Assembly (NCBI GenBank): GCA_037176885.1
Contig: JAWWNJ010000006.1
Coordinates: forward strand, 434,001-498,000
Direction of reading: 5' to 3'
Source of the DNA: Favolaschia claudopus
Taxonomy: Eukaryota; Basidiomycota; Agaricomycetes; Agaricales; Mycenaceae
DNA length: 64,000 bases
Made by a program: the position numbers and the translations under genes. The notes beneath the pieces were generated by a model that saw nothing but the letters and a program-made list of their open reading frames with translations, was not told the origin of the DNA and searched no databases. Positions 11,466 to 22,331 of this stretch are shown in pieces; the stretch's first letter is position 1; each line of letters opens with the position of its first letter.

Positions 11466-14400
11466 ATGACTCTGACTCTGACTCTGGCTTTTGCTCTCAA
11501 TCTCTGCATCTCACTCGTTTTTGCCGCCGCTCACTTGGACTATAGCGCCACCGTCTCCCGCCTCATTCCTCCTTTGACTCTCACCACCGATTCTCCGCCC
11601 CTCCCACCAGCCTCGTTCTCCGCACCCTTACTTTCTCGCGCAATTCGCAAACCGGCCAAGACTCACGCGCTACGCTCTCTTCTTTCCGCAGGCGGATATC
11701 ATGATACCCCCGCACCTGACTCCATCGTTCCTCTCGTCGGCGCTGAATTCGACTACGAATACCTCGTCAATGTTACGATTGGGAACCAGCACTTCCTGCT
11801 CATCGTGGACACTGGGAGGTGAGCTCATTTGACCGTGTCACGTCAGGGTTTTTCATGGTTGTGACGATTTACTTAAACGTAGCTCGGACACCTGGGTGCC
11901 TAAGAAAGGCTTTGCTTGCTCCGACTTGAAAGGAAACGGCAAGCCCGCGGCGAGTTGCGCTTTTGGTACGCCGGGCTTCGCTAGTAGCTTGTCGAAGACG
12001 TTTCAGCCATACCCGAATACGAGCTTCGCTGTTTCGTATGGTGATGGTGAATATCTGGTACGACTGCTCTAATTTTTCTCGCCTTTCAGCACCGTTTACA
12101 TCAATTTTGTTCATAGTCCGGGAGCGCTGCGTTTGAAACCGTTTCTGTGGGAGGATTAACTGGTGAGTGGCTCATCTGTTCTCCTCAGTTGAATTTCAAT
12201 GAATTTCGTCGGTAGTGACGCACCAAGAAATTGGACTCGTTTCCAAAGCTGCCTGGGTCGGCGATGGAATCAACTCCGGGCTGTTAGGTCTCGCATATCC
12301 TCAACTTACCAGTGTTTCGAACAAGTCCAACCCGGGCGAGAGCGCAACGTACAATCCAATTCCTTTCAATGGCGTTCAGCAGAAACGTATTTCGGCGCCG
12401 TGTTTGTTACGTTCATTCATGAAACTTCGATATTGGCTGAATATCACGGATAGATTTCTCAATTGCACTCAATCGCGGTACCGCATCCGGCATGCGTTCA
12501 CCTAAAACCGACCCTCACCTCGGATACCTCGCGTTCGGCGGCGTCGCTCCTGTCCCCGTAACCTCCACGACCACCACCGTCCCCGTCCAAGGCTACTCTA
12601 TCACAACACGAGAGCCAACGAACGCTTCCCATCCAACGTACTTCTACTACACCGTCGACATTGCGAAATACACCTTCCCCGGCAGCTCAAATGTCACCAC
12701 CTCGAGCAACGGCACCATCATCGACACGGGCACGACGCTCAACCTCGTACCCACCGACGTCGCGCGGGCGTACAACGAGGGATGGAGTACTTGGATGAAT
12801 GGTTCGTATTATGTTGATTGTAAAGCGGAGGCGCCGCCGTTTTCTGTTACGCTCGGCGGCAAGACTTTTTCCATCGACCCGAGGGACCAGGTGGTATATG
12901 CGGGGAAGGATGAGAAAGGGAAGGAGTTGTGCGTGTCGGGGACGCAGGATGGCGGGCCGCAGCTGTCGAGCTCGGTGTTCATTTTGTGAGTCTCTGATTG
13001 ATTTTGATTTGTACAGTATGGCGGTCCAAATGCACTTTAATTAAATGCCGCAACATATGTCATTTTTCGGCCGATCCGCAACGTAAACAGCCCTTTTGCC
13101 GGAATTGCCGCAAGATATCTCGGTGATAATCACCTCGTTTATGTTGCGGCATTTCGGTCGAAATCCCGCAACACAAAGTTGCGGATTCGAAAATCCCGCA
13201 AGATACAAAGTTCGAAATTTTGTCCCCGCAACTTTTTCTGTTCTGATTTCAACTTCCCGCAAGTTTTCAAGACCAAGGAGTGTAACCATCAAAGGGAGCG
13301 TCAGTACAATCATATCAACTATGTACGGTAATTTAAGAGGCTCAAAGAACAATCATTGTAGCAACGAGCATGTGGCAATATCAGCAAGGGTAGGCATGGG
13401 CTACAAGAACCAGAATGATGTCTTGGCTGTCCAAACCAATGGGGACTAGTACTCGCTGCTACATCATCAATGCTCATCGCCTATCGCGGAAACCGACTAG
13501 GTAGTTAGTCAGGAGTCAAAATTGAACTCCTACTCATTCAGACAGCACCCCCAAGCTCGCTCTATGATCGTTGTAATGTCCAAGACATTTCTTCTCGCCT
13601 AGGATAGAAGCCCGCCCATGAAATTGAGTTTGCATCAAATTTGCGTGGAATATCAAGCATTGTTCAACGAAGTCTGCCTGTAATGGACTGGGGTAGCTAT
13701 TTGAAATATTTTGGACCATATAGAACAGGATTCTACTGTATTCTGAGTTGCCCCGGGTCATAGCAGCCGGAAACGAATCATCGAAGATTGAACGATGATG
13801 GCATCATAGGCGGTTCCCACGGTTCAAGTCGTTCACGTCGACCACACTGGTGAAGCGAGATGGATGAACCTTGGACAGAGAAGAGTGGGAGGTATTAAAA
13901 TCATATAGATCAGCTTAAACAGAGAGGTTGATATTAGTTCTGATCACCAATCAAGTAAGACAAGCTGCTCAGGTTGCAAGGCTGGCCTATTTGGATAGAG
14001 ATAGAGAACGCTTGGAGATCTCAATGGATTGAATTTATCTGGTAAGCCTAAAAGGAGGGAGTAAAGCCATGTGGTTCTAGTATTTGAATAGGTTAAGAGG
14101 TACTCGATACAAATTGTACCAGCCCATGATAGATCCGAGCTCGGACTCGGAGGTAGGGCTGATAGATGGCAAGCTTTCAAGGACTAAACCTTGCAGGGAA
14201 CAATAAGGCAATTTGCAATGGACAACTCACATATCAGGTTGAATCGAGCGCTTCTGGAGAAGCTGAATGATTCGATTCAAGCTCAATGTGAGACATGAGT
14301 CGCTTGAAGTCGAAAGAGCAAGAAAATTCGCTGGCCTGAATTCCAGCTGGGTTCAGGGGTCGGATTCGAGGCTTCAATGCTCATTCTGACTTGAATAGAG

Positions 14401-15220
14401 CTGGTTAGATATCAGAGGCTGGTTTAGAATCTAAACCAACCAAATCAAACAGGCATCGATGCGGTATTGAAGCTTATATATCGAAGGCGTATCAGGAGAT
14501 CGAAGTAGAGTACCTATAATGGCAATGCCAGACGGCAACTAGTCGTTGCTTCAATGTAGTCGGAATAACTCGGAACAACGATGAGAGAGCTGAACAGAGT
14601 GGTTCAGAGCCACAGACGCTGAGATTGACGAAGGTATGGCAGGAGGCAGACCACTTGAAGCTTAGCCTTCGATCAAGACAAGTGCCGGGCCGGGAAGCAC
14701 GGACACGAGGGCAACGTTGGAAGGGTGCGACAAGAAGAGAAGCTAAAGGCACGACAACGAGTGAGCAAGGTTGGCGGAGACGAAGATGTTGGTATTGAAG
14801 CAAGAGAGGGGCGTGGGATAAAAAGAACCTCGCCACAGCATTTGGCTTGAAGACTTGCGGGAAGGCGAGAACAAAAGGGAAAAAAGTTGCGGGAATTTTT
14901 TTTTGAACTTTGTATCTTGCGGGATTTTCGACTGCGCAAGTTTATGTTGCGGGATTTCGACCGAAATGCCGCAAGATAAACGAGGTGATTATCTCTCGTG
15001 AATGTTGCGGCATTTCGGTCAAAACGGCTGTTTACGTTGCGGATCGGCCGAAATTTGACATATGTTGCGGGAATTAATTAAAGTGCATTTGGACCGCCAT
15101 AGTACAGTTGTTGACAAGGGTAATGTAATGATTAGAGGCGACGTGTTCCTCCACAACGTCGTGGTGACTTTCGATATCAAAAATAATTGTATGACGTTTA
15201 CGCAGAGAAAAAAGTACTAG
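11466..15220 (+). CDS. Secreted aspartic protease, pepsin family A1
   Basis: Six exons join in frame to give 453 residues: 11466-11818, 11883-12057, 12117-12162, 12216-12386, 12454-12985 and 15136-15220. A hydrophobic signal peptide (about residues 1-19) is followed by a propeptide. The first catalytic motif is VDTGSSDTW, split by intron 1. The flap follows as VSYGDGEY. The second catalytic motif is IIDTGTTLN. The C-terminal exon encodes GDVFLHNVVVTFDI, the expected pepsin-family end. Several N-x-S/T sites are present. The last intron is 2,150 bp because a 2,085-bp transposon is inserted in it. The coding frame is kept if that intron is spliced (ATT TT + A GGC GAC). If splicing fails, the protein would end soon after FIL and lack its final strand. 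It sits between the two arms of an inverted duplication. Confidence 0.87.
13017..15101. mobile_element. Non-autonomous DNA transposon with long inverted repeats, 2.1 kb
   Basis: The ends are inverted copies starting TATGGCGGTCCAAATGC, and the similarity continues for about 250 bp on each side. The six bases GTACAG occur directly outside both ends (13011-13016 and 15102-15107). They are either a 6-bp target duplication or a chance repeat around a TA duplication. Each terminal region is packed with copies of CCGCAA or its complement TTGCGG: I count nine in the left 260 bases and eight in the right 260. The 1.5-kb centre has no long open frame and no transposase motif. It is inserted in the last intron of the aspartic protease gene. 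Confidence 0.8.
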
Positions 15221-15449
15221 CCAGCTACTGCTTTTCCGTTGACGATGTCTCGCTCGTTTTGTAGTTCCGCTCGCTCTCGCGTTTAATTCCTGTAGTGATA
15301 CCACACTGTACGTTCGCGCTGGCTCGCGCAATCTGTTGTAATAAATACATGAATTAGCTTGTTTTTTCTACCAGCGCATCTCCATGGTGAACATCTCGCG
15401 AGCGAAGATATACATGTAACCTGAATATTCGGAAAATATGAAGCTATTC
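15221..15449. other. Short spacer after the aspartic protease gene
   Basis: The 3' end of the protease transcript should lie here. No gene or repeat is seen before the right arm of the inverted duplication begins. Confidence 0.35.
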
Positions 15450-16250
15450 TAGGCATATATTCTGATCTCGTATACCGAGCTCCCCAATGCTAATGCAAAT
15501 GCAAGGCAATACTCAACACTCTCCTCAGACTGTTCGCGCTGGGTACGAAATTATTTTGCCACATTTTCAACTTCGCAACCATTGTTTGGTGCTGCTTGTT
15601 GATGCGCGACGCGATTGCGAATCAGATGACTCACATTTTTGTCTCTTACCGCCATGACTCTTTCTGGAGATACAGCTCTGCGACTCTCCTCTTACTACTA
15701 GTCGGAGTCTTAGGCCACAGGGCTTAGACTGAACAACAAACAGCTGTGGTGGTCTCCCCTCCTCTCAACCGCACTCTGTTCAGTAACCAATGCGAAGGAT
15801 GGAAGAGTCTGTTTTTACTTGGTTTTTGCCCATCGTGCTGTATTGCAGTATATGTCATTGTCTCTCGGACTCACTGAATGCATTTACTACACCGTATATC
15901 TATCCGCCCTGCAAAAGCGAAGCCCGCTGGCCGCCCTATTGTGGAGATCTTTGTCTTCGCACCTTAGCGCATGGTCATTTGACACGAGATCCGCCGTCCG
16001 CCGTCACACTCCTCATCCTCGTCGCATCTGGGATGCTTGCAGAAATTTGCGTCCTCCATTAGCTTCACCACCTCCCGCGAAACTCGGCAACTCCACTCAA
16101 TCACGAGTCTGGCTTCCTCTTTGAAGTTGTCACTAACCCCGCCTCTATTCGTTCCGCCCCTTCATTTTTCGCACTATGTGCGATGGCTTCAGACCCTGTA
16201 CCTTGCTTCGTCGGGTGGGTGAATTGCACTTCCGATTTCTATTCGTCCAC

Positions 16251-16257
16251 TATATAA
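16251..16257 (+). promoter_or_regulatory. Probable TATA box of the small secreted protein gene
   Basis: TATATAA lies about 75 bases before the position where translation should begin (16328). This places transcription start near 16280 and argues that no further coding exon lies upstream. Confidence 0.45.
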
Positions 16258-16327
16258 CCTTTGCTCTACAGGGAATGCATGCCCAGCAACACTGTGCACT
16301 CGGAGCTCGACCAGCCTTCGACACACG

Positions 16328-16782
16328 ACGAAGTTCTCTCTCCGAGTCTCGAGCCTCGCAGTCCTCTCACTCGCCCTCACCGGCGCCTTCGCTCAAGGCG
16401 TACGTTTCCCATTCTCTTCTCTCTCTCTCGGTTGTGCCAAATTCTACTCCCTCATCGCAGCCCAACTCATTCTCGAAACCAATCAGATCAACTCCTTCAA
16501 TCAAAAGGTGCCCCCTTCTACGACCGATTTCTCGAGCTGCCAGACGGCAAAGAAAATTAAGAGTGGCATTGATGCCTTTCGTGCGTCGGAGATGTCGAAT
16601 CCGCAGAATGGGTGTGCTGTGAGTTGAATTCTTACAATGCGTTTTGAATTTCGACTTGATTCCTTGCTGACGAAACAAATGCGAAAAATAAACAGGGAGC
16701 TTACGGCGTGGCGCTCCTCCAAAACCCAACTTTCGAGGCGGCGTACGAGAAATTGGGGAAGTTCGTTGGAGCGTGTCATTGA
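16328..16782 (+). CDS. Small secreted protein, start codon apparently ACG
   Basis: Three exons (16328-16397, 16461-16618, 16696-16782) give about 104 residues. The first encodes KFSLRVSSLAVLSLALTG and then AFAQ, a textbook signal peptide, but the codon where Met is expected (16328-16330) is ACG, not ATG. No in-frame ATG lies between it and the TATA box. The first intron would need a GC donor (CAAG|GCGTAC) to keep the frame. Both oddities are single T-to-C differences from a normal gene. The mature part (QLILETNQINSF..., DFSSCQTAKKIKSG, NPQNGCA, FVGACH) has three Cys and no family that I recognise. The gene may be recently disabled, or may use a non-AUG start and a GC-AG intron. A truncated inverted copy lies at 10097-10620. 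Confidence 0.5.
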
Positions 16783-16815
16783 AAGAAGTGTAACAATGTG
16801 AATGTAACGAGCCCG

Positions 16816-17149
16816 TTTTAACTTTTTACAATATTCATTAATTCCAACGGCAAAAACAGACGGGAGAGTGTCAATGGCAATGTCAATTGGCTCGCGCTGT
16901 TCCACTGTAAAACCCCAATCGATGCGTCTAATCTTCCGATTCACTGATCGACTCACGGACATGAAGCGCCTGATCATAGCACAGATCCAACATGTATATT
17001 GGCAGTGAACACAGATCATTGCGATGCAATGAAACCACATATGCCAAAAAAATAACCCCACCGAACATTGACGGCAGACCAATCGCTAGCGCTGACCGTC
17101 AGACGGAGCGGTCCAGATCCGGTGATCCTACTTAAGCACAGGCTGTGCG
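16816..17149. other. Spacer before a small transposon
   Basis: Gene-free stretch between the secreted protein gene and the 446-bp element. A few inverted blocks such as GCTAGCGCTGACCGTCAG occur. Nothing else is supported. Confidence 0.35.
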
Positions 17150-17595
17150 AGGACCCCTGATAATCCCTTTGGAGGCTAGGTCCCGATGTCGAGCAATTCG
17201 CCAATTTTTGTCCGGACGCTTTTGGGCTCAGAATTTTGATTTTTGTCCGGACGGGACGTAGCTGTGGATGACGTAATGCGCCAAATAGGGCAAATTTCGG
17301 TTCCCACGAGGCTCAAAACGCGTTTTTTTTCTCCGTAACCACCGTTTTTGGTGTTTCCTGTTCAAATTCGCCGCAATCAACACAATCGGCAAATATCTGG
17401 AGGTAAAGTGGCCAGTTGTTTTTGATTTTGACCGACCCCTTCGGCGCCATTTCATAGAATTTTGTCCGGACACGAACCTAGCCATCCGGGCCTCCAAGCC
17501 CAATTTTTGTCCGGTTGGGACCTAGGTTTTGGGCCAAAATTGGCGCTTTTTGTCCGGAAAGTGGGCTAGGCTCCAAGGGTATTATCAGGGGTCCT
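17150..17595. mobile_element. 446-bp MITE with 8-bp target-site duplication
   Basis: The element begins AGGACCCCTGATAATCCC and ends with its inverse (..ATTATCAGGGGTCCT). The inverted similarity extends past 30 bases and includes GGAGgCTAG. The 8 bases GCTGTGCG sit directly outside both ends (17142-17149 and 17596-17603), a clean target duplication. Inside, TTTTTGTCCGGAC or a close variant occurs about five times, in both orientations near the ends. There is no open frame of note. An 8-bp duplication fits hAT or KDZ-type transposases supplied elsewhere in the genome. Confidence 0.82.
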
Positions 17596-17665
17596 GCTGT
17601 GCGCAGCAATGCATCATCGAATAAGTACATGCACTGTTGTTTGACTGTTACTTACCTCACCCACC

Positions 17666-20600
17666 ATGGTCCCCCGCACCCTCTCCAGCCTGTATAGTCA
17701 GTCAGCTTCTCCCTTCCCTTCCCTTCCCTCTTACCGTGCTTCCCTGCTCATTGACTCTGAACCTGGTTGTGCATTTGAAACAGTCTTCACATCGGCGCTC
17801 AGCCTACTTCAAATCACCTTTGCCTTTTGGGCAATCCTCAGTTTTGGTTTTGGAATCAATACCGGCGAGTCGAGTGCGTCTTCAATTCTTTCCTTCCTTC
17901 GTGAATGCGAATTATGCGATCGAATCAATCCCAATCTTGCGTGGCTGTTGATGTTAGTAACTTACTTGTCTTGTGTCGTCAGGTTCAGCAGGGATACATT
18001 CCTTCGTCGCCGTCAGCGCGATAGTGGCTCTCTCCCTCGTCTACAAAACTCGTCGTCGCAGGATAAACTCGAGAAGGCCACGTACGATCTATGGCGAGAT
18101 ACAGATTATCACGTTTTTCATGGCATTTTGGTTCGCCGCTGGTGTGTATTACATGCATATGCCTTGCCCTGAGATACTACCCAAGCTCGGCGGCGGCGAT
18201 GTTGTTTGTTCCCAAAATGATGGATATGCAGCTCAATTGACCATAAATTTAATTCAGGTGTCATCTCAGCCGCATCCTTCACCATCCTACTACTGTCAAC
18301 TTCCTCCGATTCGGCGTTGGCCACACAACGCGAATGTACAACCGGCTCATTTGCGCGCTTGCGCTGTGCGATCTTGGGAATCAACGCGTTTTTGCCGTTC
18401 ATGCATTGTCTTATCTGTGCGTCTTCCTTCTAGGCAGTCTTAATAACTACATATCTTCAGGCGTATACGGGGAAATAGTATACTAGACGTACTCTAATTA
18501 GCAATGGTCGGTGGTGGAATCAGATTGAAGAACGAGAGTGGAGTGTGGTATATACCACTCACCCTTGGGGGCCGCCAGCGCCCGTACCCGCGCCCACCGC
18601 TCGCCCGCGGATCGCGCCATGATGGTCCGTGCAGAAGGCGCTGTCCGCCCTTCCGAAACGGGTCATTTGTTTGCTCTTGTTACCATCAAGCCCCCGCCAA
18701 AATGGGATTCGGCTGCGGCCGTTTCTGGACCGTAATACAGCGGAAAAAAGGGTCAGTTTGGAGGGCAGCCACGTAAAGTGCTACTTGCCAATAGTTTTTT
18801 CGTGGTATGAGCTCTACAAGCAGCGGTAGAAGGGGGAGTGTGCAGGGATAATGGGATTCGGGTGGGCGGGTCTGATGGGATTGATTATTTGATGAATTTG
18901 TTTCGCACGGATTATGATCACATCAAAACCTCACTCTCTTTCTTTCCCTCGCTTGCGTTCGTATTTCCGCCCTTCCGCTAACACTAACGGTGATAGACAA
19001 TAACATCGCGCACACAATATCTAGACTGCCTTACTCGACTTCTTCCGGAGCCCTCCAGACCCGCTATTTGTGTTCTCGCTCCCTCCCCGAATCCCTCCAG
19101 GACCCTCTGGCACCGGCAATAAACTTTGTATTTGATCTAATGGTGAGCGGATGATCTATCCAGTCATCTTTCTAATTCTCGCTCTCCTGCTTGGGCCCTT
19201 ATCGTTTCTAAGGAACTCAATTTCGCTGGTTCGGTGATATCGGACCGTGGTTCCGACCGTTCCAATATCCACAAAACTTGGAACCTCGAGGGTACACCCC
19301 ACGGTAGGCTCTTTGGTACTCACTCCCATTTCATGGAGTATGAAGATAAGTGCATCATACCTCGGGTTTATAGAGCTCCATGCACAAATGAATATTCTAT
19401 CAGCCAGATTCCGTCGCTAACCGGTCGAAACATTCCCTAATCGGTCGAAACACTCACGTTCAGTGAATTAGGTTACCAAGACAGCTTCAGAAAACTTCCA
19501 TAAAATCGTGGAACGTAGAGGGGGCATCTGCAAACAACATTTGTCAAAATTGTGGCCCAGGGATAAATGTGAGTCTCGCAATACATCGGAGATTTCACTT
19601 GAACAAGTCATTTCGGGAGTTACAGTGCAAAACCTTGTTGCATACCGCGTCGATTTCGGTCCCGTTTCCGCATTTCGGTCTGAATCACCACAGGACCCCA
19701 GGTCAGTTGATAGATTCAGTCTTTCACGGCACTCCGCTCGAGTTCTCAACCTCATTTGGGGCATTCAATATCCACCTGGCCCCGAAAATCGCGAAACACG
19801 GTAAAAATGGATTTTTTTCAAACGCATCGTACAACTACAAAATCTCAGAATATCAACACTATGATATCGAGGACTTCGCATCCTAATTTTGAGATCTGAA
19901 TATGAAAAATAGGACGAGATATGAGACAAGAACTTTACCTGTCACGCCAGCCAGTGCAACAGCTGCGGTGCGAATTTCCTATTACCAGATGCACTGAAGC
20001 ATTTATTTCAACCACACAGCCTGTATGCTATTACCCTGAGAGTTTTAGATACATACAGAAATGGTCAAGCCCTGAACTCACATCTTCAGTTGTTTGAGTG
20101 AAACCACCTCGAAAGAAAATCAAAATTCCCTGCTTGAACGTTTGGATCCATGAATACTGACTATATGAACCCTGAAAACAATTCAAAACTTATGAAGCTT
20201 CGAGGAATATGCTCGGGAAACTCGAAGTTCGATGTTTCGACCGGTTACGATGGAGAGAAGTAACCACGTCACATGTGTGACACACTTGCTTCCGACCGCC
20301 ACGTCCGCCGCCGTCGACCACTCGCGTGCAATTCTATCGCTTCACAAACTAGTATCTTTTAGATCTACCCAATCTCTGGCACTCCAAATCTGCTGTTCTT
20401 TTGCCACAACGTCTTTCATCATCAAGTAGCGCGCTGCGCATTTCGTTAGAGTCTCAGAGAATAGTGCTGCTCTTGATCTCTGCTTTGCATGGTGCGTTAT
20501 GAATTATATACCTTTGCCTTCCTTTTCTAACTTTCCTTAACTGTTGATTTGCAAGCTACGTTCGTAACTCGAGGTTACTCTGCCCATATTCGTGCCGAAA

Positions 20601-21926
20601 TTGCGGTGAAGCAGCATTGACGGAAGCAAGTGTCAAGACTCACTGGCTACATGATATGGTGCGCAAAGTCTACCCCTCCCTACGTTTAATCAGCACCGCT
20701 GCCGCCTTTCTCGTGTCTCTTGAATGGAAAGGTCGACGTCCAGTCCACCTGCCGTCGCCCCACTCTGATACTCTTAAAGCCGACATGCGCCGCCCATATC
20801 GCCGTTCTCGTTGCCGCCAGCATGGAACGAACCGTCACATCTACCACCCTCCACCCTCCGAGTACCAGCATTCACCACCACTGACAGTGCCATCGACTAC
20901 TACACTCGTAGCACCATCCCGATTAACCCTTGCTCTTCTGCCAGCGCCTCCCTTTCTCCCCTCTTCCCACTCTCCCCACCATGCCCGGCACAGATTCACC
21001 GCCCCCTCACGCCGCAGCAGCGCTCACCGCCTTTTTGCTTCTCCTGCACAACCGAATTTGCACGTACCGCTGCGTCCGTGGCTGCGGCTAGGCTCTCCGC
21101 AGCCCCACATCTTCCCCTCCTGACTTGAAACGACCGGCGACGCATCAAGCGAGCTGCTTCCGTGCCGGCGATTGAGCAAGAGCGCGACAGCATGCTGCTT
21201 TCCAGCTGGAGACGAGCGCAGGTCCTGCTCGCGAGGCGAGATGGACGGAGAGCCACACGCGCGCCAGGTGTCTCGCACTTAGCGAGGACAACGCACACGG
21301 TTATACGGATGCAGTTTGGACAATGTAGTCGTTATTTCTAGGCTATGGTACGCGACAGTATCTAGGCATGCACTCCTTTTTTTGTAGATTTTACGCGATT
21401 TTTGTAACTACCTATCGAGCTCGTCGTGCTCGACAGCGCCAAGCGACGGTCGAGACCGTTGCCCAAATACATGCAAATTTGATCTATTTACGTATCCACT
21501 TGTTCGCTGCCCGCTACGATGACGACGACCGCGAGCTCACTGCCGACGGTAAGCCTAGCCCCTGCCCAAGCACTCTAAGGTAGTATACTAAAATTCACTC
21601 TAATCCTCCGGTTTGATTCCACCACGACCCATTGGTAATTAGAGCGGGTGGTATACTATCCCCCCATAATAAGGTGATATCTTCATTGACACCGACTCCC
21701 TGACGCTGACGCGCTTTTAGTTCTCTGGATGGCTCGATGCATCGCGGTTCCCGCGCAAGCTCTCTATGGCGAGGAGATGGTGGTGTTACCCCGCCCAGAG
21801 CGTCCGGATCCTCCACCGCCTGTGAAGCTTGTTCCCGCTTGGATGCTTGGTTCCGTCGAGGAGGTCGAAGACTCTAGGCGTTTCGGGAATGCGTATGCAG
21901 TAGTCGCTTCAGATCCAAATCTGTGA
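17666..21926 (+). CDS. Four-TM membrane protein, paralogue B, with a transposon in its last intron
   Basis: Five exons (17666-17696, 17784-17873, 17983-18141, 18258-18416, 21721-21926) join in frame to give 214 residues. TM1 is near residues 13-38 (SLLQITFAFWAILSFGF), TM2 near 44-62, TM3 near 79-107 (EIQIITFFMAFWFAAG) and TM4 near 124-152 (RLRCAILGINAFLPFMH). The cytosolic-type tail has VPAQALYGEEMVVLP, a Pro-rich patch, KLVPAWMLGSVEEVEDS and a short end. Intron positions equal those of paralogue A (8960-9845). The last intron is 3.3 kb instead of about 80 bp, because a 3.2-kb transposon is inserted in it. The bases flanking the insertion (GTGCGTCTTC at the donor, CTTTTAG at the acceptor) still match the short intron of paralogue A. 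If the long intron is not spliced, the protein would lose its conserved tail. Confidence 0.72.
18468..21666. mobile_element. 3.2-kb non-autonomous DNA transposon
   Basis: The left end reads CGGGGAAATAGTATACTAG and continues with CTCTAATTAGCAATGG and GTGGTGGAATCA. The right end, read on the minus strand, gives GGGGGGATAGTATACCACCC, CTCTAATTACCAATGG and GTGGTGGAATCA. The inverted similarity runs for about 90 bases. A TA lies directly outside each end, compatible with a Tc1/mariner-like TA duplication, but this is weak evidence alone. No transposase frame is found in the 3.2 kb. A smaller element is nested at 19418-20247. The whole unit lies in the last intron of paralogue B. Confidence 0.7.
19418..20247. 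mobile_element. Nested element with TAACCGGTCGAAACAT termini
   Basis: TAACCGGTCGAAACAT at 19418 is matched by its exact reverse complement ending at 20247. A second, diverged copy (TAATCGGTCGAAACA) follows 20 bases inside the left end. If TA is taken as the target duplication, the element is about 826 bp. It has no coding frame. It sits inside the 3.2-kb transposon, so it inserted later or was carried by it. Confidence 0.55.
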
Positions 21927-22331
21927 AACTATGAGTCACGTATCTCATTTCCTTAATGCTACTACATACATACATACAATTATCCCGCGCCGAAATTGAG
22001 TTCCAGCGGAATACCGCTCGCTGTACATACGATCTTAGTTGACAACATCCGGTGGTATGATAAGATCCAAAATTTATTATTCTATCCTGTTGAGTACTTG
22101 AAAAGTCAATCGGACTCAATATATAGTAATGGGAGACATCACACCAAGCAATTACCAAAACCTTAAGCCCATATATATAGAGACTCTCGTTCTCGCTAGG
22201 CTTGACTTAAGATTCTCCATTGGCGATTCCTCACTCAGACAGCACTCGACGGCAGCGTGAAATGCAAAGTCTCGCCTAGCATAGAGATTAACAGCATCTC
22301 TCAATACCCAGGCATTCTCAACAGCGTACCG
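21927..22331. other. Intergenic, convergent gene ends
   Basis: The 3' ends of paralogue B and of the DUF6533 gene face each other here. No other feature is seen. Confidence 0.4.

Larger units (their letters stand above)
15450..16815 (+). repeat. Right arm (inner part) of an inverted duplication
   Basis: Bases 15450-15795 and 16655-16815 are an inverted, diverged copy of 10097-10620. Shared blocks include ATATTCTGATCTCGTATA, the run TTTGGTGCTGCTTGTTGATG and the last exon of the small secreted protein gene. The 860 bases between the two blocks, which hold exons 1 and 2 of that gene, are absent from the left arm. The arms surround the aspartic protease gene. Confidence 0.7.

Noticed and set aside
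20617..21298. Overlapping frames of 100-168 codons inside the 3.2-kb transposon
   Set aside because: They contain only Pro/Ser/His-rich low-complexity sequence and no transposase residues. The element appears non-autonomous.
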